Assembly (NCBI RefSeq): GCF_022788655.1
Contig: NZ_CP084953.1
Location: 186,001 to 250,000 of the forward strand
DNA: 64,000 nucleotides
Direction: 5' to 3'
DNA from: Sulfitobacter indolifex
GTDB taxonomy: Bacteria; Pseudomonadota; Alphaproteobacteria; Rhodobacterales; Rhodobacteraceae
This document shows, one piece after another, positions 8,194 to 17,365 of this stretch. The notes beneath the pieces were generated by a model that worked only from the letters and a program-made list of their open reading frames with translations, had not been told where the DNA came from and ran no database searches. Position 1 is the first letter of the stretch. Each line of letters begins with the position of its first letter. The position numbers and the translations under genes are program-made.

Positions 8194-9998
8194 CAAGGAC
8201 ACCCTACCATCAAGGTTAGCTCTCTTGATGTTGCAAGATGGTCTGGCACCATAAATTGCCATAAATTCGGCCCAGATGAAAAGACGGGCAAACGGTCCTG
8301 CGCAAGGCGGATATCGGGTTTGAGCGGCGCCCGGACGGTGATCTGACCTGTGCCTTCGACCAGAGCCGTCGTTCGGCATCCGTCACGGTGCAAGCGCTCC
8401 AGCTTTGGACCCGCCTCGATCAGTTCAATTGCTTGCAAAGCAGCATCTGTGAAGCTGTGCTTCGGACCTAAAGCGATCACAGGCGTCTCAATGGCCGGGT
8501 CCAACGCGATGAACAGTGCAGAGCCCAACCGCCAAGACCCCAACACCCCCATGCTGCGGCCCATATCTAGGGCTAAATTTCCCGGGCGATCAAACCGCAC
8601 TGTGTGCAAGGCACCGCGATTGGCGATCCGCCATACATGCGACCCGAGAGGCTCGATCTGGGTAGAAACGGCACCCTTTAGCAGTTCAGCGTATTGAACC
8701 ACACTCATTGCGGCCCGGTCCTTTGAAGTATGAAGCGCCCGCACCTGTATCACAGCTGCCCGTCCGCTCTCTGTAAGCAAATCTTGTGCCCGCACCACGA
8801 GCGTATCTGGCGCAAAAGGCCACGGCCTCTCACTCCGTGCGACCGCTGTGGCGCGCGCATACAAGCCCGTTGGGTCGCCAAACCCTGAAGGTCCGATAAG
8901 CGGGGCCACTGCGACTTGATCAGGCAGGGGGAATGCGCCCCACCCTCCCTGACTTGCGGACAAGAGCCGAAGAACAACAGGTGACCCAAAAGACAGAAAA
9001 CCGTCAGCCTTTGTAAGAGGAAGACTGTGGACATGGCGCGCCTTTTTCAGAGCGCTTGCTGCAGCTGCAGCACCGGGTTCATCGGAGAGCTCCTGAAGAG
9101 AAGGCTCAGGCCAACCAAAGGTAACGGGGGCGCCTTCTGCTTCGAAGATCTGGCGGGCAAAAGCATAGACCGGGATGCCAAGAGACGCCCCTCCCGAAGG
9201 CGGGGCGCGAAGTTGCCATCCTTCTGCAAGCAGCATTGAAAGAGCGATGCGACGTCCCTGAAACATTGCAAGATCCGGCACCGGAGTGGGATCTGTGCCA
9301 GTATAAGACAAAAAAACACGCGCCAGATCGACTGCGGCGGCGGTCCCTTCTGCGCGATCCGCCAAAAGCTGGTCCGAAAGCCACGTTTGAATGCCGCGCT
9401 GAAACCCAAGTACCCGGGGCGCGCCATCGTTCGCGCTCATCCGCACAATCGGCACGCCCCCTGAGGGAACCACGGGCGCCACAACCAACCCCGGTGGCAC
9501 CTCGAGCAATCCTTCGGGCGACTTCCAGCCTCGGGCAGTTTCAATCTTATCGCGCGCGCCATCATGCAAGATGGCCGCCCGGGCCCGGTCTACACCAAAT
9601 TGATGCCAAAGGGGGGCGCCCCCCAGTTCACCGATCGCCACATGGGGCAGCGCTCTACCACACTCTCTTTCTTTTGCAGCAAGCCAATCCGCGACCCCTT
9701 GGGGGGCGGGCACATCAGAAGAAAACCAGCTTAGGACACCGGCGATAGGGGCTCTATCAAACGTAGCAGGAAGGGGTGATGCGACATCCACATAAAGAGG
9801 AAACAACCCTTTTTGAGCCAAAGGTCCTGCCAGATGGCGCGCGATGCGACTTGTTTCGAAAGAGGTCTCTTCGCGCTGGTCGACCAGCGCAATCACGCGG
9901 TTCGGCAAAAACCGCTCCCCCGCGCAGGCGGCTTCCGATGCACGTGGATACCACCAGAGTGCGAAAAAGAGTGACACCCCAAGCCAAAAGTACGCCAT
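8193..9998 (-). CDS. Unrecognised exported protein of the Pel locus
   Basis: 601 aa. The N-terminus is a signal peptide or anchor (WLGVSLFFALWWYP), followed by a probable alpha/beta region (NRVIALVDQREET, APIAGVLSWFSSDVP). A long central region follows, and a C-terminal part rich in beta strands ends in LMVGCP. The ATG at 9998 has GAAAGGTG upstream. It is translationally coupled to the TPR gene and divergent from the export-pelDEFG operon, so it is very likely part of the polysaccharide machine. It could be a periplasmic scaffold, loosely like BcsB, or a derived PelA-like domain, but I do not recognise the family. Confidence 0.7.
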   Translation of the reverse strand: MAYFWLGVSLFFALWWYPRASEAACAGERFLPNRVIALVDQREETSFETSRIARHLAGPLAQKGLFPLYVDVASPLPATFDRAPIAGVLSWFSSDVPAPQGVADWLAAKERECGRALPHVAIGELGGAPLWHQFGVDRARAAILHDGARDKIETARGWKSPEGLLEVPPGLVVAPVVPSGGVPIVRMSANDGAPRVLGFQRGIQTWLSDQLLADRAEGTAAAVDLARVFLSYTGTDPTPVPDLAMFQGRRIALSMLLAEGWQLRAPPSGGASLGIPVYAFARQIFEAEGAPVTFGWPEPSLQELSDEPGAAAAASALKKARHVHSLPLTKADGFLSFGSPVVLRLLSASQGGWGAFPLPDQVAVAPLIGPSGFGDPTGLYARATAVARSERPWPFAPDTLVVRAQDLLTESGRAAVIQVRALHTSKDRAAMSVVQYAELLKGAVSTQIEPLGSHVWRIANRGALHTVRFDRPGNLALDMGRSMGVLGSWRLGSALFIALDPAIETPVIALGPKHSFTDAALQAIELIEAGPKLERLHRDGCRTTALVEGTGQITVRAPLKPDIRLAQDRLPVFSSGPNLWQFMVPDHLATSRELTLMVGCP

Positions 9999-10144
9999 CG
10001 ATGCACCTTTCGAATTATAACTTCTGCATGAAATGGGCGAGACCCACCTTATGGAGGATTGTGGAAAGAATAAGGCAGCAGTAAAATGTAAAAAAACTTT
10101 TTGTTTAAGACGTTAGGGCTTCCCTTCGTGTAGAAAGGACCAGC
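9999..10144. promoter_or_regulatory. Divergent promoter region of the two Pel sub-operons
   Basis: The 146 bp between the minus-strand 601-aa gene and the plus-strand export gene must hold both promoters. An A/T-rich stretch (10083-10110) lies toward the plus-strand gene, which starts after GAAAGGA. I saw no clear operator palindrome. Confidence 0.5.
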
Positions 10145-11572
10145 ATGCTAACCGCGACGCTTTCCAAAGCTGGCCTGGGCCTTGTTGCATTGGTTGCAGT
10201 GGGTGGCATCGAAAACTTGCCAGCGCTCGCCACCCGGATTCCCGACACAACTCCTTTAGTTCACTTGGCGGCAACAGACCATACAACACCGGTCCTTGCC
10301 AGCCGCACCAAGCCCGATTTTACAGTTGCAGCGGCGCGCTCTTCTGAAAAACTGCCAAGCGTGAGTGAAACTCTTTTCACTAAAAAATCCTGCGAGCACA
10401 GTACCTCAGAAGCCGACCTCGTCGTCTCCGGGGACCGCCTCACATTGCGGGTCTTCGCTCAGGCAGCAAACAGTACGGAACGCTTTGAACGACGTGATCT
10501 TTCTGGCACCTTCACCGTCGATGCGGCAGGAGAAATTGCGGTACCAGGCATCGGCCGCCTGCCCGTTGCCGGGCAAGGGCCTGCCTGTTTGGAAGGCCCT
10601 GTGAGCACAGCTTTGGCAGCCGAAATGGGCATCGCGGCAACGGTCACCGCCTCATTCGAGACGCGTCCGCCCGTCCTCATACAAGGCACTGTAATCTCGC
10701 CGGGAAGCTATGAGTTCACCCCAAACCTCTCCGTGCGCGCGCTTCTGGCCAAAGCCGGCGCAGATGGGGGCACGGCAGATACAGCTCTATATCGCACTTT
10801 AGATGCCCGCAGCCGTGAATTGCGAACCTTGCGGGCGGGGCTCATGTTACGCCATGCCCGTCTGACGGCACAGCGTGCCGGCGCGCAAGATTTGAGCCTC
10901 CCGTCTGATCGGGTCAAGTCACTGCACACTCAGCTGGGTCGCGACAGAGTCCATGGAGAGACCGCCGTTCTCCAAGCCGCTCTGGCTGAAACAGCTTTGC
11001 GTAAGGCGCGGGATGTCGCCATACGCGCCGATCTAGAGAACACATTGGAAATCGCCAAAACACGGCGCAATTCAGTACGCGCACGCTACGCGCTGCTAAG
11101 CCGTCAGCGCGATCAATTAGAGGCCGAGATCGGTGAAGATTGCCGCGGACGGTGCGGCACCAGTCGCAGATATGACGAATTGCGTTTTGATACCCTCAAC
11201 GGACGACTTGGTGACCTTGATCTTACCGTGGAAGATGCAGAAAGCCGCGTCAGTGAAGCCCGTCATGCTCTTGATCGCCATGACCGTGATGTGGCCTTTT
11301 CTTACGCGCAAGCGGATAGCAAACTTGCCCTTTCTGTGGCTGAAACCCTGGCCGATCGCAACGCGCTGGACGCTGAAATCGTCTCCGTCGAAGCCCAAAT
11401 CATGGACCTTGGTGGTACAGCCGATAGCACTATTCGCGTAGAACGGCGCCGCGGATCGCAAATCCAGACGCTTGAAGTCCACAAAGATTTCCTCTTACTG
11501 CCCGGAGACCTTGTCATCGTCGAGCCGCCCGACGATACAATTCTTGTCTCTGCTGAGGACCATCAAGAATGA
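10145..11572 (+). CDS. Polysaccharide export protein (Wza/ExoF-like) with long coiled coil
   Basis: 475 aa. It has an N-terminal signal or anchor (GLGLVALVAVGGI) and a polysaccharide biosynthesis/export domain (LRVFAQAANSTERFERRDLSGTF, then AGEIAVPGIGRLPVAG). An SLBB-like segment follows (VLIQGTVISPGSYEF). Residues about 200-420 form a charged coiled coil, and a beta-rich tail ends in LLLPGDLVIVEPPDD. This is the architecture of ExoF-like export proteins, not of the small PelC lipoprotein. It occupies the PelC position upstream of pelD and overlaps it by 4 bp. Inferred: a periplasmic/outer-membrane conduit replacing PelC and the PelB barrel. Confidence 0.8.
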   Translation: MLTATLSKAGLGLVALVAVGGIENLPALATRIPDTTPLVHLAATDHTTPVLASRTKPDFTVAAARSSEKLPSVSETLFTKKSCEHSTSEADLVVSGDRLTLRVFAQAANSTERFERRDLSGTFTVDAAGEIAVPGIGRLPVAGQGPACLEGPVSTALAAEMGIAATVTASFETRPPVLIQGTVISPGSYEFTPNLSVRALLAKAGADGGTADTALYRTLDARSRELRTLRAGLMLRHARLTAQRAGAQDLSLPSDRVKSLHTQLGRDRVHGETAVLQAALAETALRKARDVAIRADLENTLEIAKTRRNSVRARYALLSRQRDQLEAEIGEDCRGRCGTSRRYDELRFDTLNGRLGDLDLTVEDAESRVSEARHALDRHDRDVAFSYAQADSKLALSVAETLADRNALDAEIVSVEAQIMDLGGTADSTIRVERRRGSQIQTLEVHKDFLLLPGDLVIVEPPDDTILVSAEDHQE

Positions 11573-12597
11573 GCGCTACGCGACTGCAAAGCGACACCGT
11601 TCACCGAACTCCCCGTCCCCGCGAAACCTTCCAACGAGGATTGCTGGGGTCGGTTGTTTTGCTGCTGATCATCGCGGGCGCGGAACTGCTTTTTCTTGAG
11701 CCTGGTTATTTTAGCAGCCTAGCCTTGCACCCCTTCTGGATTGTGATCGTCATTGCCGCGATGCAAAATGGCGTCGCCGTGGGGGCCATCACCAGTGTCA
11801 TTGCCACCCTTTTGGTCGGCCTTCCCGAACGCCTCATCGACGAAAGCGCTACCGTTTACGCAGCCCGCGCAGCGGTGCTTCCTTTACAGTGGTTTGTTGT
11901 CGCCCTGATTGTTGGCTTTTACCGACAAAAAGAGATCGAAGAGACGGATGGGTTACGGGCCGAGGTGGTGCGCCTTGAAAAGATATCCGGCAGCCTTGCT
12001 GAAGAGGTGGAACGCATGGACAGCATGGTGGCGGCTCTGGAAAGCAAAGCCGCCTCGGGTGTGGCCCCAGAACCCGACACAGCTCCCAAACCCGACACAG
12101 CTCCCAAAGAGGCTCTTTTCCACCGTGCTTTGCCCGAACTTGCAGCGTTGGCAGGATCGTATGGTGCAGATCTACCGCATAGTTTTGAAGACGCTGCCGA
12201 CGCTCTTTTCGATGGCCCGGTGGCCTTGGTCGTCTCGGCCCAAGGGCGCGGCGAGTTTGTGATCGGAACGACACCCGAAAATGAGAGTGACGCCACCACT
12301 TTGGCCCAGTTAATCACTAAAAATCTCGAGGGCAAAAAGGGCCGCTCACATACGATATTGCTCAAAGACCTGGGGGTTTCTCAGGAAGGCGCGTTGCGGG
12401 TCGCCCGCCAGAAGCCCAAAACAGACAACGATATGACGGCCCTCGTGATCTATTACGCTCCTGACCGCGAGAGCGCAGACGCCGCGACAGCCCGCTTAGA
12501 GATCATATCGGAACTGTCCCGCATCGCCATTGAGCGCCTGAGCCGCGAACTGGAAGCGCCAGAAAGCCAGCAGGCTGATACTTGGGATCGTGAGTAA
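11569..12597 (+). CDS. pelD: PelD-like inner-membrane protein lacking the GGDEF domain
   Basis: 342 aa. Hydrophobic segments lie at about residues 24-117, followed by a short coiled coil (118-158) and a linker with a tandem duplication of PDTAPK. A GAF-like domain occupies about residues 180-335 (VALVVSAQGRGEFVIG; MTALVIYYAP). Pseudomonas PelD is about 455 aa and ends in a degenerate GGDEF domain whose RxxD site binds c-di-GMP. Here the protein stops after the GAF-like part and no GGDEF remnant is visible. It overlaps the genes on both sides, consistent with one membrane complex (PelDEFG). Confidence 0.8.
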   Translation: MSATRLQSDTVHRTPRPRETFQRGLLGSVVLLLIIAGAELLFLEPGYFSSLALHPFWIVIVIAAMQNGVAVGAITSVIATLLVGLPERLIDESATVYAARAAVLPLQWFVVALIVGFYRQKEIEETDGLRAEVVRLEKISGSLAEEVERMDSMVAALESKAASGVAPEPDTAPKPDTAPKEALFHRALPELAALAGSYGADLPHSFEDAADALFDGPVALVVSAQGRGEFVIGTTPENESDATTLAQLITKNLEGKKGRSHTILLKDLGVSQEGALRVARQKPKTDNDMTALVIYYAPDRESADAATARLEIISELSRIAIERLSRELEAPESQQADTWDRE

Positions 12598-13300
12598 CCT
12601 CATTCCTTTGCAACGGGCCTGCGCAATCTGCATGACGCTCATTGGCCTGATCACAGCCCTCATTGCGCTCAAGTTTGGCCTTTGGATCGCAGTGGCTCTA
12701 TATGCCAGCCTCGCCACAGCTCTTGTAAGCATATTGATGATCCGCGACCGGTCAGCCGCCCTGTTTTTTGCTACCTCCGCGGTGACCTTCGGCCCGCTTT
12801 GTGGTCCAGTCTTACTCTTGGCGACGAGCCCATTGCGTTGGACCGCGCAGCCCACGCCAGACCCGATCCTTTGCAAACCAACCCGCGCGGAACGTATTGC
12901 TCAAGATATTGCCCAAGGGCGCCGACCGCTGATGCGCGACCGGGCCGTCTTACCTCTTGTGACGGTATTTTCATCGGGAAGCTTACGCGAGCAGCAAGCC
13001 GCTTTGGCGGCCATTGCACGCTACTTTACGCCAGAGTTGCGCCCCGCCTTAGACCGCGCTCAAGTCTCTGATATCCCCGCCATACGCGCTCAGTCTGCTG
13101 CCGTCTTAACACAGCTGCGTGACATTTACGCCGATCGCGCGCGCAGGGTGATGGCGAAAGAAACCGGTTTGAATGCTTCTGCCCTGGCGGCCGAAATTCA
13201 AACGATTTCGAAGTCGGGATTTGTGGACCCACAGACATTGTTGGACCTTGAGCAGATCGCACATAGCGCTCACACATGCCCGAATAGAGGTCAAAAATGA
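12590..13300 (+). CDS. pelE: PelE-like membrane/TPR protein
   Basis: 236 aa starting at a GTG that lies 8 bp inside pelD. Two hydrophobic segments (about residues 10-45 and 55-85) are followed by a cytoplasmic helical domain (QQAALAAIARYFTPELRPAL, then AAEIQTI). Position between pelD and pelF and the topology match PelE, which in Pseudomonas is about 330 aa with TPR repeats. PelE is thought to scaffold PelD with the synthase PelF. The assignment depends mainly on order and topology. Confidence 0.75.
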   Translation: MSNLIPLQRACAICMTLIGLITALIALKFGLWIAVALYASLATALVSILMIRDRSAALFFATSAVTFGPLCGPVLLLATSPLRWTAQPTPDPILCKPTRAERIAQDIAQGRRPLMRDRAVLPLVTVFSSGSLREQQAALAAIARYFTPELRPALDRAQVSDIPAIRAQSAAVLTQLRDIYADRARRVMAKETGLNASALAAEIQTISKSGFVDPQTLLDLEQIAHSAHTCPNRGQK

Positions 13301-14805
13301 CCGCTCAAGGTGAAGTGGATGTCTGCATCGTCGTCGAAGGATGCTACCCTTTTATCACAGGCGGCGTTTCTTCATGGCTTGACTGGCTCATTCGCGCGCA
13401 GCCTGACCTTACATTTGCGATTGTTGCGATCACCGCAGATCATCATCCCCGCGAAATCAAATATGAACTCCCCCCAAATGTTTCTGATTTTCGGGTCTTA
13501 CCATTGGCCCCTGAGGCACGCCGCCCACGTATGGGCCGTCCTTTACTTGACGGTCAAATCTATGGTGACGCTCTCCAGCGCTTTTGGGATGCCGCCGATG
13601 TGGATGCTTTTGAAACACTTTGCCAAATCGCGACCACCCCCATAGGGCGCACCCTTCCCGCTTTGCCTTGGCAAGAGGTGCAGCCCGACCACGCTGATTT
13701 CATCTCCTCGCAACCCGCATGGGAGGCGCTCAATATCTGCGCGCGCGCGCTCGCTCCTGAAGCCTCCTATAGCGATACATTCTGGGCTTGGCGCACCCTC
13801 GTAGGAGGCTTGATGTCCATTTTATCGGCCCCCCTCCCCCGGGCAAAAATCTATCATGCGATCTCTACAGGTTATGCTGGACTTTATGCCGTTCGCGCAG
13901 CCCGCGAGATGAACGCACGTTCGGCCATAACCGAACACGGCATCTATACGAATGAAAGACGAATTGATCTGTTGATGGCCGATTGGTTGGAGGATCGTAT
14001 TCACAAAGGATTTGCCGTTCATGACAGGCGCCGTGACGTGCGCGATCTATGGACCCAAATGTTTGATAGCTTTGCCCAAGTCGCCTACGCGCAGGCAGAT
14101 CGCATCACCACGCTCTACGGGGCGAACCAGACCTTCCAGCGCGCTTTAGGCGCGCGAGATGAGCAAATGTCGATCATTCCCAATGGCATTATGTTGGAAA
14201 AATTTGAAGGGCTCTGCCCTGTGCAAAATAAAGCCCGCCCTACCGTCGGTCTTATCGGGCGGTTGGTGCCCATCAAGGACATCGAAAACTGCATCCGCGC
14301 CGCCGCGGTCATCCGCCAATCTGTACCAGATGTGGAAGTCCTTATCATCGGTCCGACCGACGAAGATCCAAACTATTTCGAGGCCTGCAAGCGCCGCGTG
14401 GCCGAACTGCAGTTGGAAAATACCGTGCGCTTCACGGGCCGAATGAACATTTTTGACATCCTACCCTCTCTTGATGTCATGCTTTTAACCTCAATCAGTG
14501 AAGCCCAGCCCCTTGTCCTGCTCGAAGCCGGTGCCGCGCGCATCCCTTGTGTGGCAACCGATGTTGGATCGTGCAGAGAAATCCTGGAGGGCACGGCAGA
14601 TGAAGCCCCTGCACTCGGTAGGGGCGGCTTTGTGGTGCCCCCCATGGACCCGGACGCTCTTGGTGCAGCCGTCATTCGTTTGCTGTCCAATGACACTCTG
14701 CGCAGATCCTGTGGGGAAGTGTTGCGCAAACGCGTAGAAACCAGCTTTACCTCTGAAATTTCTTCTGGGGCATATGGGGCCCTTTATCGCGAGCTTTCTC
14801 CATGA
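13297..14805 (+). CDS. pelF: Pel polysaccharide glycosyltransferase PelF
   Basis: 502 aa, close to the usual about 507 aa. The N-terminal signature VVEGCYPFITGGVSSW is typical of PelF. The GT4 C-terminal half carries GLIGRLVPIKDI (nucleotide-sugar binding Arg/Lys) and the EX7E motif in SEAQPLVLLEAG. It is soluble and GT-B fold, and polymerises the sugar chain on the cytoplasmic face using UDP-sugars. It overlaps pelE and pelG by 4 bp each. This is the most certain gene of the locus. Confidence 0.95.
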   Translation: MTAQGEVDVCIVVEGCYPFITGGVSSWLDWLIRAQPDLTFAIVAITADHHPREIKYELPPNVSDFRVLPLAPEARRPRMGRPLLDGQIYGDALQRFWDAADVDAFETLCQIATTPIGRTLPALPWQEVQPDHADFISSQPAWEALNICARALAPEASYSDTFWAWRTLVGGLMSILSAPLPRAKIYHAISTGYAGLYAVRAAREMNARSAITEHGIYTNERRIDLLMADWLEDRIHKGFAVHDRRRDVRDLWTQMFDSFAQVAYAQADRITTLYGANQTFQRALGARDEQMSIIPNGIMLEKFEGLCPVQNKARPTVGLIGRLVPIKDIENCIRAAAVIRQSVPDVEVLIIGPTDEDPNYFEACKRRVAELQLENTVRFTGRMNIFDILPSLDVMLLTSISEAQPLVLLEAGAARIPCVATDVGSCREILEGTADEAPALGRGGFVVPPMDPDALGAAVIRLLSNDTLRRSCGEVLRKRVETSFTSEISSGAYGALYRELSP

Positions 14806-16220
14806 GACGTCGCTGGATCAACAGGTTTCATGGGGTCATGTCCAAAACGGACTGGTGGCTCGATGGGCCGCTTCTGAGCCCAATACGCAAAGTATTAGAA
14901 GCCCTGATCGTCGCCGCTGGACCGTGGGTTCTCGCTGTTGTGACGCTGGCCTTAATAGGACGGACCGCTGAACGGTGGCTTGCCCCAGAGGCATTGGAAG
15001 ATATCCGTCTTACGGTGGTATATGCCTTTATGATCGCACCTATGGTGGCGGCCCCTCTTGGAGTGACCGCTGCACGTTTGATCACCAATACCGCAGAGCC
15101 GCCGCATCACGATTCCGCCCTAGCAGCACTTATGCTCGTCACCTGCGGGCTTGCAGGTATCACCGCCCAAGCCTTGGCGGCAGTGGTTGTATTTGCGTTG
15201 CGGCTGAGCGATCCGGAACTCGCGCTGGCCTTTGTCGTCCTAACTTCCTCCTCTGCTATGATGTGGACAGCATTTATCATCATGAATGCCTGTCGGCTTC
15301 GCCCACATCTGGTTTTGTCATTTGCGGCCGGCATGGGGCTGGCCCTGACATTGTGTCAATTCAGCATTCAGTTCTCCATCAGCGGCGCCCTTCTCGTGTG
15401 GTGCTTCACCGCCGGGATCGCTCTTTCTTTTGCGCTTTGCTTGGCTCCGTTCTACGCTATTGATCTGCCTCCCGCTTTACTGCGCAAGACAGTCGTGGAC
15501 CTGAGGAAAACCGCCGGGACTACCTGGCCCCTCGCCGCCGGCGCTTTTTTTGCAATCGCAGGGATTTGGGCCGATAAATGGATTGCTTGGGCCGGGCCGA
15601 ATGGCTTGGTTTCAACAGCCGGGTTTGCACATTCTCCGACATATGACAGCGCTTTGTTTCTGGCGCATCTCTCAGCCGTTCCCGGGCTCGCTGCTCTGAC
15701 TATCCATTTTGAAAGCCCTGCCCGTCATGCGATGGCACAATTTCAAAGCACATTGACCCATGGCGCGTCGCTAAAGGCTGCAGAACAGGCTGGTGAAGCG
15801 CTGTCTGCAAAGCTCTGGCGGGGTATTCATCGCACCTTACTGACGCAACTCGCCCTCTCTGGTCTGCTGCTTTTATTAGCCCCTGCAGCCGCTTCTCTCG
15901 CGGGCCTACTGCTCGACCAATTTTTGATCTTGCGCACTGCCCTTATCGGCTCGCTGCTACACATTCTATTTTTATCGACTTCAGCGGTGCTCATTTTGTG
16001 CAATCGCAAACAGGCCTTCCTAACCTTACAGCTGTTGTTTGTGATGACGAACGTGGCAAGCACAGCGATTCTATCTGCCGTTTATGGCACGACCGCACTT
16101 GGCTTCACGATCGCTTCCGCCCTCGCCAGTATCGTGGCCACCATATACGCACACGCAACACTGCGCGATGTTTTACGGCATTGTTATCTTACCGGAAACG
16201 AAGCGCTCTTCTACAAGTAA
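14802..16220 (+). CDS. pelG: Pel polysaccharide membrane transporter PelG
   Basis: 472 aa polytopic membrane protein with about twelve hydrophobic segments from residue 30 to the end. It belongs to the MATE/polysaccharide flippase-like PelG family. The ATG overlaps the pelF stop (ATGA), a junction seen in most Pel loci. PelG is believed to move the growing polymer across the inner membrane with PelD, PelE and PelF. It is the last gene of the operon; an A/T-rich stretch without a hairpin follows. Confidence 0.93.
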   Translation: MRRRWINRFHGVMSKTDWWLDGPLLSPIRKVLEALIVAAGPWVLAVVTLALIGRTAERWLAPEALEDIRLTVVYAFMIAPMVAAPLGVTAARLITNTAEPPHHDSALAALMLVTCGLAGITAQALAAVVVFALRLSDPELALAFVVLTSSSAMMWTAFIIMNACRLRPHLVLSFAAGMGLALTLCQFSIQFSISGALLVWCFTAGIALSFALCLAPFYAIDLPPALLRKTVVDLRKTAGTTWPLAAGAFFAIAGIWADKWIAWAGPNGLVSTAGFAHSPTYDSALFLAHLSAVPGLAALTIHFESPARHAMAQFQSTLTHGASLKAAEQAGEALSAKLWRGIHRTLLTQLALSGLLLLLAPAAASLAGLLLDQFLILRTALIGSLLHILFLSTSAVLILCNRKQAFLTLQLLFVMTNVASTAILSAVYGTTALGFTIASALASIVATIYAHATLRDVLRHCYLTGNEALFYK

Positions 16221-16333
16221 AAAATAAAATACATAAATAACAATGCACTAGTTGCAGATTTTTAGAGCGCACAGATCGCAATGCGGTCAGCCTTGCCCAC
16301 CCAACCCCGCGTTCATGTTGATTTTTAAGCCTT

Positions 16334-16347
16334 ATTATGGGCATAAT
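16334..16347. promoter_or_regulatory. Palindrome upstream of the LuxR-type regulator
   Basis: 6-bp inverted arms ATTATG/CATAAT around GG, in the 254-bp gap between pelG and the regulator. This is a possible autoregulatory or Pel-control site; function is inferred only from position. Confidence 0.3.
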
Positions 16348-16474
16348 GCGTTACAGTCTTAGCCAATTTTCATCGTTATCCGATACTTTTAACAAGCCCC
16401 GTAGATCCGATTACAATGGACAATGGCACTCGGCTACATTCCAGAACGCCCGCCGCGTCCAAAGGTATTAATAC

Positions 16475-17200
16475 ATGTCTGCTCAGGAGCCTCTCATTGT
16501 ACTGCTCGATACACTGCCATTCAGACGGGCGGCATATGCCAATCAGCTGAACACTTGGGCTGAACCAAATGGTTTTATTGTTCGAGAAGCCAGTGAGCTG
16601 GAACTAAATGCCTGCACACCCGCCCTCACGCTCATCGTTTTAGGATCACAGCGCATTGGCAGCGTCGAGGGGCGCGCACGTATTGAGGCGGCAATGCGCC
16701 TGTCAAACAAGCCGGTTGCCGTCATCGTCGACACTCAATCCGCTGAATGTATTAATGTCGCGCTGGACCTGGACCTGCATGGTGTCCTGAATGCCTCAGA
16801 GACACCTGAAGTTCTTTCCGCAGCGCTTGGGTTTATTATCGCAGGGGGGCGCTATGTCCCACATGTGCGGGCTTCTGAAGCTGCTCCCTCTGAAATGTCC
16901 TATTTGCCGCAACCCGCGGAAGCGCCTTTGGGGCCAATCCAACTACTTGCAGCAGAAAACCCCGACAATCCTGACCTCACCCGCCGTCAGTACGAGGTGC
17001 TCTACGCCCTTGCAAATGGCCACTCCAACAAAGAGATCGCCCGAGATCTGGAGCTATCCGAAGCCACGGTAAAAAGCCACGTGCGGCAAGTCATGCGCAA
17101 ACTGCACGTCGACAACCGGACGCAAGCCGCCTTGCTCGCTCGGGATCTCTTAAGCACGCCAAACGCACAAAACCTCCATGCGCCAACGCCGCTGACGTGA
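16475..17200 (+). CDS. LuxR/FixJ-type transcriptional regulator with degenerate receiver
   Basis: 241 aa. The N-terminal about 130 residues resemble a receiver fold, but where the phospho-accepting Asp normally ends beta strand 3 the sequence reads LIVLGSQRIG. Phosphorylation is therefore unlikely. The C-terminus is a full LuxR HTH (LTRRQYEVLYALANGHSNKEIA, split here as LTRRQYEVLYAL and NGHSNKEIA, then SEATVKSHVRQV). Lying directly after the Pel operon, it is a good candidate for its regulator. Receiver-like LuxR proteins without phospho-Asp can act through dimerisation or a ligand, as VpsT does with c-di-GMP, but no W[FLM][TS]R motif is visible here. Confidence 0.85.
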   Translation: MSAQEPLIVLLDTLPFRRAAYANQLNTWAEPNGFIVREASELELNACTPALTLIVLGSQRIGSVEGRARIEAAMRLSNKPVAVIVDTQSAECINVALDLDLHGVLNASETPEVLSAALGFIIAGGRYVPHVRASEAAPSEMSYLPQPAEAPLGPIQLLAAENPDNPDLTRRQYEVLYALANGHSNKEIARDLELSEATVKSHVRQVMRKLHVDNRTQAALLARDLLSTPNAQNLHAPTPLT

Positions 17201-17365
17201 CCCAAGTAGAGCCGCAGATCGCTTAGGCGCGCACCCCCAAAGAGTAACCAAGTAACCGCCAATTGATCCACATCCCTGAGGGCTAAATCCTACCTTAATG
17301 AAGACACATTCTATCGCTAAATCCTTAACGCGAATGTGAACGAAATCAGATACCAAGGTAGCCCT

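Noticed and set aside
12070-12106. 18-bp tandem repeat in pelD encoding PDTAPK twice
   Set aside because: A simple linker duplication inside a gene; noted there, not a separate element.
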